Positions 1 through 7,226 of a stretch of DNA of 64,000 bases are shown one piece after another. The notes under the pieces were generated by a model. It was not told the DNA's origin, searched no databases, and was given only the letters and a program-made list of their open reading frames with translations. The DNA is from Nitrospira japonica (lineage in GTDB: Bacteria; Nitrospirota; Nitrospiria; Nitrospirales; Nitrospiraceae), in assembly GCF_900169565.1 (NCBI RefSeq), contig NZ_LT828648.1, forward strand, positions 2,323,501 to 2,387,500, in the 5' to 3' direction. Numbering within the stretch: position 1 is the first letter of the stretch; each line of letters begins with the position of its first letter. Both the position numbers and the translations under genes were made by a program.

Positions 1-1
1 G

Positions 2-118
2 AGCGTCGGCCTTCCCGATGCCGACCGCCGGGAGTTCACATCCGTATCCGGACTCTATCTGTCGCCGTTCGTGAGGGCGTTTCAGGCGCTGGTGCCCATA
101 GAAAGCAGGAGGGGATGA
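2..118 (+). CDS. C-terminal tail of an upstream gene (partial)
   Basis: An open frame enters from the window edge and ends at a TGA at 116-118. The tail reads roughly SGLYLSPFVRAFQALVPIE before a short basic end. Its stop overlaps the next start as ATGA (115-118), the arrangement of translationally coupled operon genes, and this is the main reason to believe it. Too little is visible to assign a family. Another frame is also open over this short stretch, so the frame choice rests on the overlap. Confidence 0.4.
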   Translation, partial: SVGLPDADRREFTSVSGLYLSPFVRAFQALVPIESRRG

Positions 119-1410
119 TGCAGGAATCGTCTGAACAGCTGGTGACCCCGCTCGCTCCAATTTTGGGATTTAAGAGGACGCCGACTTCGTCCTGGTTTCC
201 CGAGGCGAGATTCATCCTGTTGTGCGCCCGCACATCCCTGAGCGATGCGGTTCGGCAGCGCGTCAGAGAAACGGCTCTGGAACTGCTCGATTGGTCGCTG
301 GTGCTGGACCTCGCGCGGTTTCACGGGGTCGGTCCGTTGCTGTGGCGGTCGATCTCCGCAACCTGCGCGGATCTGGTGCCGCCCGCGGCTCTGACGGCGC
401 TTCGCCAAGTGACGCAGGCCGGTACGCTGCTGAACGGTGCGTTGGTCCGCGAGACGGTCCGGATCAGCCGGGCATTCGAAGAGCGGGGCCTGCCGGCCAT
501 TCCGTTCAAGGGGGCCGCGCTCGCCGCGGTGGCGTACAAGGACGCCAACCTTCGGGATTTCGACGATCTGGATTTCATCGTGCCGCAAGCCCGTCTGGCC
601 GAGGCGCAGGACATCCTGACGGCTCATGGATATCGGCCCCTGAGTCAGTCCCGCGAGTCCTTTCAGGCTGCGCACTACCACGAGCCCTACCATTTGTATG
701 TGCATGAGACGAGCCGTTTGCTGGTGGATCTGCAATGGGTCATGGCCCATGAACAGTTCTCGTTCCGCCTGGACCGCCCCGACATTTGGGACCGGCGGAT
801 GTCCCTGTCGGTCGAGGGAGGGCGGATCAGCACCATCGCTCCCGAGGAACTGTTGATCATCTTGTGCGTGCACGGATCGAAGCATGCGTGGGAACGGCTG
901 AAGTGGGTCGTGGACGTGGCCGCGCTGATCCGGGCGCAATCGCCGGACTGGGACCGGGTGCTTTCCACGGCGAACCGGTGGAAGTGCCGCCGCATGGTGT
1001 TGCTTGGCTTGAGACAGGCGCAGCAGATGATGAATGCGGAGCTGCCTCCTGCGATCTGGACGGCGATCCGGGCAGACGCCGACGTGCTGGATTTGGCGGC
1101 GCGCATGCCGAAAAGCCTGCTCTTCAACCAGCAGGACGGCATCGACGAGCACGACGGGCCCGCGCTGTACTATGCGCTGAAAGATACGATACTGGAGCAG
1201 TGGCGCTATGCGCTCGAGCTTTGCCGCGACGAACATCGGGTGGTCTATGATGCGCCCGAATGGCTCCGTCATCGCCGGTTCCTTCGGCAATTGGCGCGCG
1301 CGATACAACCGGTCCGGTCGTGGATCGTCAAATTGCCTTTGGCCAAGCAGGCGCGCCGCGGGATGGCCCGTCTTACGGGGCGCGTCGGAACCGCCGATCT
1401 TCGATGCTGA
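115..1410 (+). CDS. Nucleotidyltransferase family protein (PF14907-like)
   Basis: A 431-residue protein resembling the uncharacterised nucleotidyltransferase family (NTP_transf_5). The signature lies near residues 140-165: a KGAALA stretch, then LRDFDDLDFIV, whose Asp pair would bind metal as in Pol-beta-type transferases. The rest is mainly helical and includes a HGSKHAWERLKWVVD segment typical of the family. Substrate is unknown; relatives often lie near polysaccharide or peptide-modification genes. The start is the ATG at 115 or the adjacent ATG at 118. AGGAGG just upstream spaces slightly better for 118, while 115 overlaps the preceding stop. No signal peptide is seen, so it is probably cytoplasmic. 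Confidence 0.8.
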   Translation: MMQESSEQLVTPLAPILGFKRTPTSSWFPEARFILLCARTSLSDAVRQRVRETALELLDWSLVLDLARFHGVGPLLWRSISATCADLVPPAALTALRQVTQAGTLLNGALVRETVRISRAFEERGLPAIPFKGAALAAVAYKDANLRDFDDLDFIVPQARLAEAQDILTAHGYRPLSQSRESFQAAHYHEPYHLYVHETSRLLVDLQWVMAHEQFSFRLDRPDIWDRRMSLSVEGGRISTIAPEELLIILCVHGSKHAWERLKWVVDVAALIRAQSPDWDRVLSTANRWKCRRMVLLGLRQAQQMMNAELPPAIWTAIRADADVLDLAARMPKSLLFNQQDGIDEHDGPALYYALKDTILEQWRYALELCRDEHRVVYDAPEWLRHRRFLRQLARAIQPVRSWIVKLPLAKQARRGMARLTGRVGTADLRC

Positions 1411-1431
1411 CCTCCCCCGCATTCTCCGTCG

Positions 1432-1461
1432 TTGCTCCTCAAAAAAACCACGTGGTAGGAT
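1432..1461 (+). promoter_or_regulatory. Candidate sigma-70 promoter for the thioredoxin-like gene
   Basis: TTGCTC (1432-1437) and TAGGAT (1456-1461) are separated by 18 bases. The palindrome CCACGTGG (1448-1455) abuts the -10 box and could be an operator. The match is moderate and unsupported by other data. Confidence 0.35.
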
Positions 1462-1566
1462 AGCCGGAACGTGTCCGAACGACGGTTCGGTGTTCGCGGA
1501 CGCGGCCGGCATCCGCCGGCCGCTTACCCGCGGGATCGCGCGGGTCGACAAGAAGAAGGAGGCGTC

Positions 1567-2103
1567 ATGAAACGGTCCATCCTTATCGTAGCGGCGGCTT
1601 TGGCGGTGCCGATGCTGGTGTCGTATGGCGTGCTGGCGGCGGGATTCTTCAAGGTTGGGGAGAAAGCCCCTGATTTTACGTTGAACGCGTTGACGGGCGA
1701 CACGGTGAGTCTCGCGTCCCAAAAGGGCAAGGTCGTCGTGCTGGGGTTGTTCCATATCTGCGATCCTTGCATGATGCAGGGGACCAATCTTCAGAAGGTC
1801 TACGAATCAACGCAAGGGAAGAACGTGGCGGTGATCGGCGTGAACTCCGCCGGCAATGCGAAAAAGGACGTCGGAGAATTTCTTTCGGCGTTTCCCGTCA
1901 AGGTGACGTATCCGTACCTATTGGATCCCGGGAAGGTGACGGATAAGTTGTACGGAGGGGGGAAATTCATTCCCAACGTGTATGTCATCGATCAAGAGGG
2001 AGTGATTCGATGGCAGCGCGTGGGGAACATGGACCTTGCGGGTGCCGACGTGATCGTGGCGGAGGTCGAAAAACTGCTGGCGGCATCGGGAAACAAGATG
2101 TAG
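1567..2103 (+). CDS. Exported TlpA/peroxiredoxin-like thiol protein
   Basis: 178 residues. The N-terminus is a signal peptide or anchor (about 1-26). An AhpC/TlpA-type thioredoxin fold follows, beginning with KAPDFTLNALTGD. The redox motif is CDPC at residues 65-68, after a GLFHI strand, and a FIPNVYVID cis-Pro region follows later. It probably reduces or isomerises disulfides, or detoxifies peroxides, in the periplasm. A frame continues further upstream, but the ATG at 1567 has a clear AAGAAGGAGG ribosome site and opens directly into the signal peptide. The next gene starts 30 bases downstream. Confidence 0.85.
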   Translation: MKRSILIVAAALAVPMLVSYGVLAAGFFKVGEKAPDFTLNALTGDTVSLASQKGKVVVLGLFHICDPCMMQGTNLQKVYESTQGKNVAVIGVNSAGNAKKDVGEFLSAFPVKVTYPYLLDPGKVTDKLYGGGKFIPNVYVIDQEGVIRWQRVGNMDLAGADVIVAEVEKLLAASGNKM

Positions 2104-2133
2104 CCATGCGGCCGATGGAAGGCGGAATGTCCC

Positions 2134-2373
2134 ATGGATGAGATCGAAGCCGGGAAACAGAGGTTGTTGGAGATCGTCAAGGCCATAGACCCCGCGGTGC
2201 AGGTCGTCATACCTGTCTCGTCTTCCAACAGCATGTTTTTGATTTCCCTCACGAAAGGGCCGAACCGGAAGTTCATCACGCTTCCGGAGGACGACATCAT
2301 CGATCTGCCCAACGAACCGGGCATCGAGACCAAGGTCACGAAAGTCGTGAAAGACGCGGTTGCGGCGCTATGA
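2134..2373 (+). CDS. Small conserved-looking hypothetical protein
   Basis: 79 residues, acidic and soluble, with an alternating pattern (QVVIPVSSSNSMFLISL, then KFITLPEDDIIDLP) that suggests a small alpha/beta fold. No cysteines, membrane segment or recognised motif. It sits between the thioredoxin-like gene and the MBL-like gene on the same strand and may share their transcript. Function is unknown. Confidence 0.65.
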   Translation: MDEIEAGKQRLLEIVKAIDPAVQVVIPVSSSNSMFLISLTKGPNRKFITLPEDDIIDLPNEPGIETKVTKVVKDAVAAL

Positions 2374-2467
2374 ACCGACGCGACCCTTCCCTTCCATCTC
2401 AGGCGCGGGCGGTCAACCGCCGCTTCCCGCACGAAAGCGCTCCAGGCCGCGCGACGACGGGTCATTC

Positions 2468-3073
2468 ATGAAACAACTGTTTCACGGCATCTGGCAATGG
2501 TCCTGGTTCTCCGAGGAGAAGCAGCTCGACTTCAACGGGCTGTTTCTGGCGATCGGCGAACACAAGATTCTCGTGGATCCGCCGCCCCTGACGGCGGAAG
2601 CGACCACGTTGATCCGCCGGCAGGGAGGCGTGGAGTACATCGTCGTCACGAATCGCGACCACCGGCGCGAGGCCGAGACGTGCAGACACGAATTCCGTTG
2701 CCAGCTGTGGGTACCACATGAGGATGCCGGCCAGATGGACCTTCAGCCTACGAGAACGTTCAAGGACGGTGAACTGTTGCCCGGCGGGCTGTGGGTGGTC
2801 CGTTTAACCGATCAAAAATCTCCCGGGGAGTCGGCGCTCTTCATTCCGCAGGGCAAGGGCATCCTCGTCGTCGGCGATGCCTTGATCGGAAAGCCCGCGG
2901 GGGCGGTGAGCCTCTTGGCTGCGGAGAAGTATGCCGATGCCGGCAAGGCGCGGGAAGGGCTTCGCCGATTGCTGAAGTATGCGTTCGACGCACTATTGGT
3001 GGGTGATGGGGTTTCGATTCTTACCGGAGCCAAGCCGGTGGTCGAGCTGGCGCTGAAGGATTCGCCGCCGTGA
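2468..3073 (+). CDS. Metallo-beta-lactamase-fold protein with degenerate metal site
   Basis: 201 residues resembling the MBL superfamily. LFLAIGEHKILVDPP, YIVVTNRDH and GILVVGDALIG follow the usual order of strands and loops. The HxHxDH metal motif is reduced to NRDHRRE (about 62-68), and no distal GHG or GHS histidine motif is obvious. Hydrolase activity is therefore uncertain, or uses a single metal. The ATG at 2468 is preferred over an upstream in-frame extension because the fold begins immediately after it. It overlaps the TPR gene at its stop (TGATG, 3071-3075). Confidence 0.7.
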   Translation: MKQLFHGIWQWSWFSEEKQLDFNGLFLAIGEHKILVDPPPLTAEATTLIRRQGGVEYIVVTNRDHRREAETCRHEFRCQLWVPHEDAGQMDLQPTRTFKDGELLPGGLWVVRLTDQKSPGESALFIPQGKGILVVGDALIGKPAGAVSLLAAEKYADAGKAREGLRRLLKYAFDALLVGDGVSILTGAKPVVELALKDSPP

Positions 3074-3876
3074 TGCTCAAGAACGGTTTGTCGGAGGAAC
3101 TCAATCGGCAGGGGAACGAGCACTTCTCGCTCGGACACTATACCGAGGCCTACACCTGCTATGCCAAAGCCCTCGAATGCGACCGGATGACCGGCGACCA
3201 GCGCGCGTTGGCGGCGACGCTCGGCAATCTCGGCAACATCTGTGCGGTCAGCGGCCGGCGGGACGCGGCGCAGGATTATTATCAGGAAGTATTGGAATTG
3301 CAAAAAGTCTTCGGCGACGAGAAGGGGATCGGGACGACGCTGGCCAATCTGGGTAATCTGCGCGCGGATGCGGGGGAGTGGGAACGCGCCCGGGCCTATT
3401 ACCTGGAAGCATTGGACTTGATGACCAAGACGCATGACGAGGCGGCCAAAGCGGTGCTGTATTCCGATCTCGGCTTGATTGCGAGAGAGACCGGTCAATT
3501 CGAGGAGGCCATCCGGTGTTATGAACGTTCGCTCGTGCTGATGCGTCGCTTGGGAAATCAAGGCGGCACGGCGGATGCGTGGCGCATGATGGGACGGACC
3601 TTCTTGATGCAGCGTCGTCATGATGACGCGATTGCCTGCTGCCAAACCAGCCAATCCATTGCGGAGCGGGCGCACGACGAACTCCGCGCGGGCGGAGCGC
3701 GCTATGTATTGGCCCAGTGCTATGAAGAGCTCGGCCGTTTCGACGAGGCGGTTGCGTTGCTCGAACGCGTGGTGGAGATGGACCGGAAGTATCAGCTGCC
3801 GAAATTGGACGAGAACACCAGACGCCTTCAGGATCTCCGTGAGCGAAAAGAACGAGCCATGGGACAATCCGCATGA
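3073..3876 (+). CDS. Tetratricopeptide-repeat protein
   Basis: About 267 residues, almost entirely TPR helices. Repeats such as GNEHFSLGHYTEAYTCYAKAL, TLGNLGNICAVSGRRDAAQDY and TLANLGNLRADAGEWERARAYY recur about every 40 residues, giving roughly six repeats in the style of stress-adaptor TPRs. No signal peptide, so it is probably a cytoplasmic scaffold. The ATG at 3073 overlaps the MBL gene stop; a GTG at 3070 is an alternative start. Its own stop overlaps the next start as ATGA. Confidence 0.85.
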   Translation: MLKNGLSEELNRQGNEHFSLGHYTEAYTCYAKALECDRMTGDQRALAATLGNLGNICAVSGRRDAAQDYYQEVLELQKVFGDEKGIGTTLANLGNLRADAGEWERARAYYLEALDLMTKTHDEAAKAVLYSDLGLIARETGQFEEAIRCYERSLVLMRRLGNQGGTADAWRMMGRTFLMQRRHDDAIACCQTSQSIAERAHDELRAGGARYVLAQCYEELGRFDEAVALLERVVEMDRKYQLPKLDENTRRLQDLRERKERAMGQSA

Positions 3877-4310
3877 GCGCTCCGACGTCGCCCGGCTGGT
3901 CTGAAGCCCGGACCAAACTGAACGAAACGTTTCCACAGTTCTACGAACTCGAGCCGGGAGGCGCGTTGGCGCTGGACCTGGGGGCCGACGGCTGGCTATT
4001 GGAACTCAAGCCGGAAGGAAAGGTGCTGTGCCAGTACGGTGTGGCGATGGACGACATTATGAGCCTGATGTCCGACGGCACGCCGGAGGATCTGGGGACC
4101 GACGAGATCGCGAAACAAGCCAAGTACTTCATCCAGCCCGCCGTGTCGAAATTCAGGAGCCTCCTTCTGCAGTCGGGATTCTCCGAGCAGTCCGAGATGA
4201 ACGACGAATACGTCGCGGTGACGTTCGAGCGGCCGGTCGACTTTCACAATCTTTCCAAGGTTGAAGATCTCATCCGCTGGTGCCGCCGGCAAATCGGCGG
4301 AGCGGCATGA
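3873..4310 (+). CDS. Hypothetical protein in a coupled operon
   Basis: 145 residues, soluble and acidic. Strand-rich N-terminal half (GGALALDLGADGWLLELKPEGKVLCQYG), a helical middle with QAKYFIQPAVSKFRSLLLQSG, and a basic C-terminus. It resembles small chaperone-like or YbjN-like folds only in general appearance; no family is claimed. Start overlaps the TPR stop and stop overlaps the methyltransferase start, both as ATGA. It is therefore likely made in stoichiometry with its neighbours and may bind one of them. Confidence 0.7.
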   Translation: MSAPTSPGWSEARTKLNETFPQFYELEPGGALALDLGADGWLLELKPEGKVLCQYGVAMDDIMSLMSDGTPEDLGTDEIAKQAKYFIQPAVSKFRSLLLQSGFSEQSEMNDEYVAVTFERPVDFHNLSKVEDLIRWCRRQIGGAA

Positions 4311-5362
4311 CCGGCCCGCCGGAGACCTTTTCGGAATTCCGCGACCTGCTTGCCGGTTATCGCCTCCCGCGAATCATCCTCACCGCGCTCGAATTGAAGC
4401 TCTTCACCGCCATGGGCACGTCGACGTGGACCCCGTCTCAATTAGCCCGCTTGCTCAAGGTCAGTGAACGGGGCGTGACGATCCTCTGCCGGAATCTGGC
4501 CATGGCCGGGTTGCTCGTCAAGAAGGGGACTCGATACCGGAACGGCCGGCTGGGCTCGACGCTGTTGAATGCCCGTCATCCTGCGTATCGGGGCCGGTAT
4601 CTCGATCTGCTCACCAGCCAATGGAACGATTGGGCCGGCTTGACCGAATCGGTGCGGACCGGGAAACCGGTCGATCATGACGAGCCCGATCAGCCGGATC
4701 ATCGTTCGAGATTCACCTGGGCGATGCATCAGCGCACGATGGATCTCGCGCCCCGTCTCGCTGAGAGGATTTCGCTCCGCGGGGCACGATCCCTGTTGGA
4801 TCTGGGCGGCGGACCGGGAACGTATGCCCTGGCTTTCCTTGCAAAAAACAGGGAACTGAAGGCGACAGTGTGCGATCGTCCCGCCGCGCTCCGGGTGGCG
4901 AAGACGATCGCCAAGAACCATCAAGCCGGTGCAAGACTGTGGTATCTCCCGCTGGATCTGTTGGCCGATCCCATTCCCGGCTCTTATGACGTCGTGTGGT
5001 ATTCGAACGTCCTGCACATCTATTCTCCCGAGCAGAACCGGTCGATCTTTCGGCGGGTCAGGGCGGCGCTCAATCCGGGAGGGCGCTTCATCATCCAAGA
5101 CGCGTTCCTTCATGATCGGGAAGGGCTCCGCCCGGAGGATGCCAGCCTGTTCGCCGTGTCCATGCTCTTGTTCACGGAAACCGGCGATACCTATCGTGCG
5201 GCCGAGGTCACGGCCTGGTTGAATGCGGCCGGCTTCGAATCCGTCAGGCTGTTGAGGACGAAGAAGGGGCAGGAGGATTGGGAGGGAGGGGTGTTGGAGG
5301 CCCGTCTCCCCAGAGCGATCGCACGAACGCGTGCCAACCGGCGACGGTCAGCGCAAGGTTGA
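4307..5362 (+). CDS. SAM-dependent O-methyltransferase-type protein
   Basis: 351 residues with the two-domain layout of the AcetylserotoninO-methyltransferase-type family. A winged-helix dimerisation domain (about 10-95) contains LARLLKVSERGVTILCRNLA. The Rossmann domain has SAM motif I LLDLGGGPGTYAL near 163-175, then YDVVWYSNVLHIYS and LNPGGRFIIQD. The substrate cannot be read from the sequence; secondary metabolites or quinone-like acceptors are typical. The ATG at 4307 overlaps the preceding stop and is preferred over an in-frame start 27 bases upstream. The last 119 bases overlap the convergent membrane-protein gene. Confidence 0.85.
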   Translation: MTGPPETFSEFRDLLAGYRLPRIILTALELKLFTAMGTSTWTPSQLARLLKVSERGVTILCRNLAMAGLLVKKGTRYRNGRLGSTLLNARHPAYRGRYLDLLTSQWNDWAGLTESVRTGKPVDHDEPDQPDHRSRFTWAMHQRTMDLAPRLAERISLRGARSLLDLGGGPGTYALAFLAKNRELKATVCDRPAALRVAKTIAKNHQAGARLWYLPLDLLADPIPGSYDVVWYSNVLHIYSPEQNRSIFRRVRAALNPGGRFIIQDAFLHDREGLRPEDASLFAVSMLLFTETGDTYRAAEVTAWLNAAGFESVRLLRTKKGQEDWEGGVLEARLPRAIARTRANRRRSAQG

Positions 5363-5654
5363 AGCCTCCGCTCAGCCAGTTCAACGGTGTGAGGCGGGGC
5401 TGGGATTCCCCCGCCGCGCCGGTCAAGCTGGCAAGGTCCAAGGCAAGTCCCACCGTTCCATAGATGACGCAGGCCATCCCGGGCCACGTCCATTTGGTCC
5501 ATACCAATCCGATCAGTGCCAGCGGGATCACGACCAAGAACAGATCCCAGGACGACAGGCCTCGATCAAGCAGATTCGCTCCGGTCGTCATAGGACGGGT
5601 TTCAAATCCGATCAGAAGCAAGCCGGTCAGGATGATGGTCAGCGCCGCGCGCAT
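5244..5654 (-). CDS. Small multi-pass membrane protein
   Basis: 136 residues with four hydrophobic segments. The first resembles a signal anchor (about 1-17); the others fall near 38-52, 58-75 and 92-110. The tail is Pro/Ser-rich. No recognised family. The 3' end overlaps the convergent methyltransferase gene by 119 bases, unusually long for two real genes, but the hydrophobic pattern is too regular for a chance antisense frame. The ribosome site is weak. Confidence 0.6.
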   Translation of the reverse strand: MRAALTIILTGLLLIGFETRPMTTGANLLDRGLSSWDLFLVVIPLALIGLVWTKWTWPGMACVIYGTVGLALDLASLTGAAGESQPRLTPLNWLSGGFNLALTVAGWHAFVRSLWGDGPPTPLPPNPPAPSSSSTA

Positions 5655-5694
5655 GGGGCATCATACGCATGCCCTGTTGGAGGGGCAACCGTGC

Positions 5695-5723
5695 TTGTTC
5701 CCGCTCGCACCGGCTGCTAGTGT
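5695..5723 (+). promoter_or_regulatory. Candidate promoter for the DCC gene
   Basis: TTGTTC (5695-5700) and TAGTGT (5718-5723) are separated by 17 bases. The predicted transcription start falls within a few bases of the ATG at 5732, so the message could be leaderless. Confidence 0.35.
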
Positions 5724-5731
5724 GAACGAGG

Positions 5732-6178
5732 ATGAAGGACCGTCACGATCATATCGAGCGACCGGCCATTCAGGGATCGGCGCCCTGCACCCTAGTATAT
5801 GACGGCCATTGCCAGCTCTGTGTCACGGCCAAGACTCAGCTTGAACAGAGGACGGCCGGACGGTCGGAAACGCCCGTGCGAATGGTTCCATACGACGGCG
5901 AGGAGGCAAGACGGCTGCTTGGATCGGCCTATCGGCCGGGCCGTCCTGACGTCGCGTTTCTCATTGATTCGACGGGCACCATCACGACAGGGCTCGATGC
6001 GTTTCTGCCGCTGCTTCCCGCCATGAGAGGCGGGGCCGTTCTGGCCCGCTTCTTTCGCCTCCCGTTAATCAGGCCGATGGCCAGATTGCTGTACCGCATG
6101 GTCGCCAAGCACCGGTATCGACTTTTCGGCGAGGCCCGCTTACCACAGGAGCCATCATCCTCTCCTCCTAACGGTTGA
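5732..6178 (+). CDS. DCC-family thiol-disulfide oxidoreductase (DUF393)
   Basis: 148 residues. The N-terminal DGHCQLC at residues 24-30 is the DxxCxxC signature of the DCC family, a thioredoxin-like group named for these residues. A helical region follows with LPLIRPMARLLYRMVAKHRYRLFG, the usual C-terminus of the family. Role in the cell is undefined; cytoplasmic or membrane-associated thiol chemistry is likely. A candidate promoter ends just before the ATG. The stop lies close before a short hairpin with a T-rich tail. Confidence 0.85.
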   Translation: MKDRHDHIERPAIQGSAPCTLVYDGHCQLCVTAKTQLEQRTAGRSETPVRMVPYDGEEARRLLGSAYRPGRPDVAFLIDSTGTITTGLDAFLPLLPAMRGGAVLARFFRLPLIRPMARLLYRMVAKHRYRLFGEARLPQEPSSSPPNG

Positions 6179-6226
6179 CCATCTCATCTCGTTCCGACCG
6201 ATCCGTACAAATCCGTTCAAATCCTC

Positions 6227-6252
6227 ACCCCCCTCTTTTCGGGGGTTGTTTG
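6227..6252 (+). terminator. Possible intrinsic terminator
   Basis: ACCCCC (6227-6232) pairs with GGGGGT (6241-6246) across an 8-base pyrimidine loop, followed by TGTTTG. It lies about 50 bases after the DCC gene stop. The stem is short, so the call is tentative. Confidence 0.4.
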
Positions 6253-6318
6253 CCCATACCGGGGAATTTACCCTGGGGCCTCTTGCTGGGACACTGCCAG
6301 GCAAGGAGGACGAAGCTC

Positions 6319-7224
6319 ATGCTCTTTACATGGTTATGGCTTGCAGTTCGGTCACTCGTCGAATCGCAGTTCAGGGTCATGGACCCCGTGCCGGTTTCCT
6401 ATCGGCGAACGGGATCCCGGGGCGCGCGAATCTTCGGGCTGGGGTCGATGATGCTGGCGGCAGTGGCTCTGCTGATGGCAGGGCTGCCGTTTCAGGCTGA
6501 AGCCGGGGAGCGCAGCCTACCGAACTCATCGAAGCTCAGGAAGACGGTTGCGGCGGGGTTTGGCGTGCAAAACGCCCAGTCGTCGGTCATTACCGTCAGG
6601 ACGTATGATGCGGAGTCCGGCGAAATTCTTTCCGATGAATCGTATGAACTCGACATCAAAGACGATCGATCACCAGCGATGCCACAGCCGCGTGAACGTA
6701 TCGTTGCCGGAGGAGTCGGAATCGGAGCCGACGGGCTATCCGAGTTCATGCTCCGCGTCTATGACGCGGCGGACGGGAAATTTCTCTGGGAAGGCCGCCT
6801 GAACCTGAATGTCACCGCTTCGGCGGGAGAAGCTGTTCCCGTCGCGGTCGCGGTTCGGCCCCAGGCGACCGTCACCCGGGTGGTTGAGAAAACCGACCCA
6901 GCAGGGCAGCCGTTTTTCCTGCTCCGGGTCCTCGATCGTGATACCGGCCGGCTGATGTGGTTCGATCAATTCTCGACCGAGGGCGCGCGCGTCCGCGCGG
7001 AACGTATCGGCGTATTCGGTCCGAACCCGGGACCGATCGATATCCAGGACGTCGATTTTCGTATCCGGATGTTCGATGAAAACGGGCGGCAATTGCTCTG
7101 GGAAGATCGGATAGCCGAGACGGAGGACGGGAGTCCATCGTCGGAGTTGGCCCAAGACCAGGCCGGAGTCATTCCGCAATGGTTCGTCGGGCCGAGTGAT
7201 TCAACCAACAGGGAAGAGATCTGA
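6319..7224 (+). CDS. Exported or anchored hypothetical beta-rich protein
   Basis: About 301 residues. After a basic N-terminus, one hydrophobic segment (GLGSMMLAAVALLMAGLPF) ends at AEAGE and looks like a long signal peptide or anchor. The mature part carries repeated strand motifs of the form VRTYDAESGEILSDESYEL, LRVYDAADGKFLWEGRL, LRVLDRDTGRLMWFDQF and IRMFDENGRQLLWEDRI. These are four similar units of about 50-60 residues, suggesting a repeat-built beta domain in the envelope. The ATG at 6319 follows AAGGAGGA by 8 bases and is preferred over an in-frame start at 6175. No family is recognised. Confidence 0.7.
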   Translation: MLFTWLWLAVRSLVESQFRVMDPVPVSYRRTGSRGARIFGLGSMMLAAVALLMAGLPFQAEAGERSLPNSSKLRKTVAAGFGVQNAQSSVITVRTYDAESGEILSDESYELDIKDDRSPAMPQPRERIVAGGVGIGADGLSEFMLRVYDAADGKFLWEGRLNLNVTASAGEAVPVAVAVRPQATVTRVVEKTDPAGQPFFLLRVLDRDTGRLMWFDQFSTEGARVRAERIGVFGPNPGPIDIQDVDFRIRMFDENGRQLLWEDRIAETEDGSPSSELAQDQAGVIPQWFVGPSDSTNREEI

Positions 7225-7226
7225 CG

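Noticed and set aside
82..1755. 557-codon open frame on the minus strand
   Set aside because: It lies antisense to the nucleotidyltransferase gene, is Arg/Gln/His-rich and shows no domain; high G+C gives long antisense frames.
6253..6310. Possible riboswitch before the exported beta-rich protein
   Set aside because: Several G- and C-runs could pair, but the order of conserved motifs matches no riboswitch class I can recall, such as c-di-GMP or preQ1.
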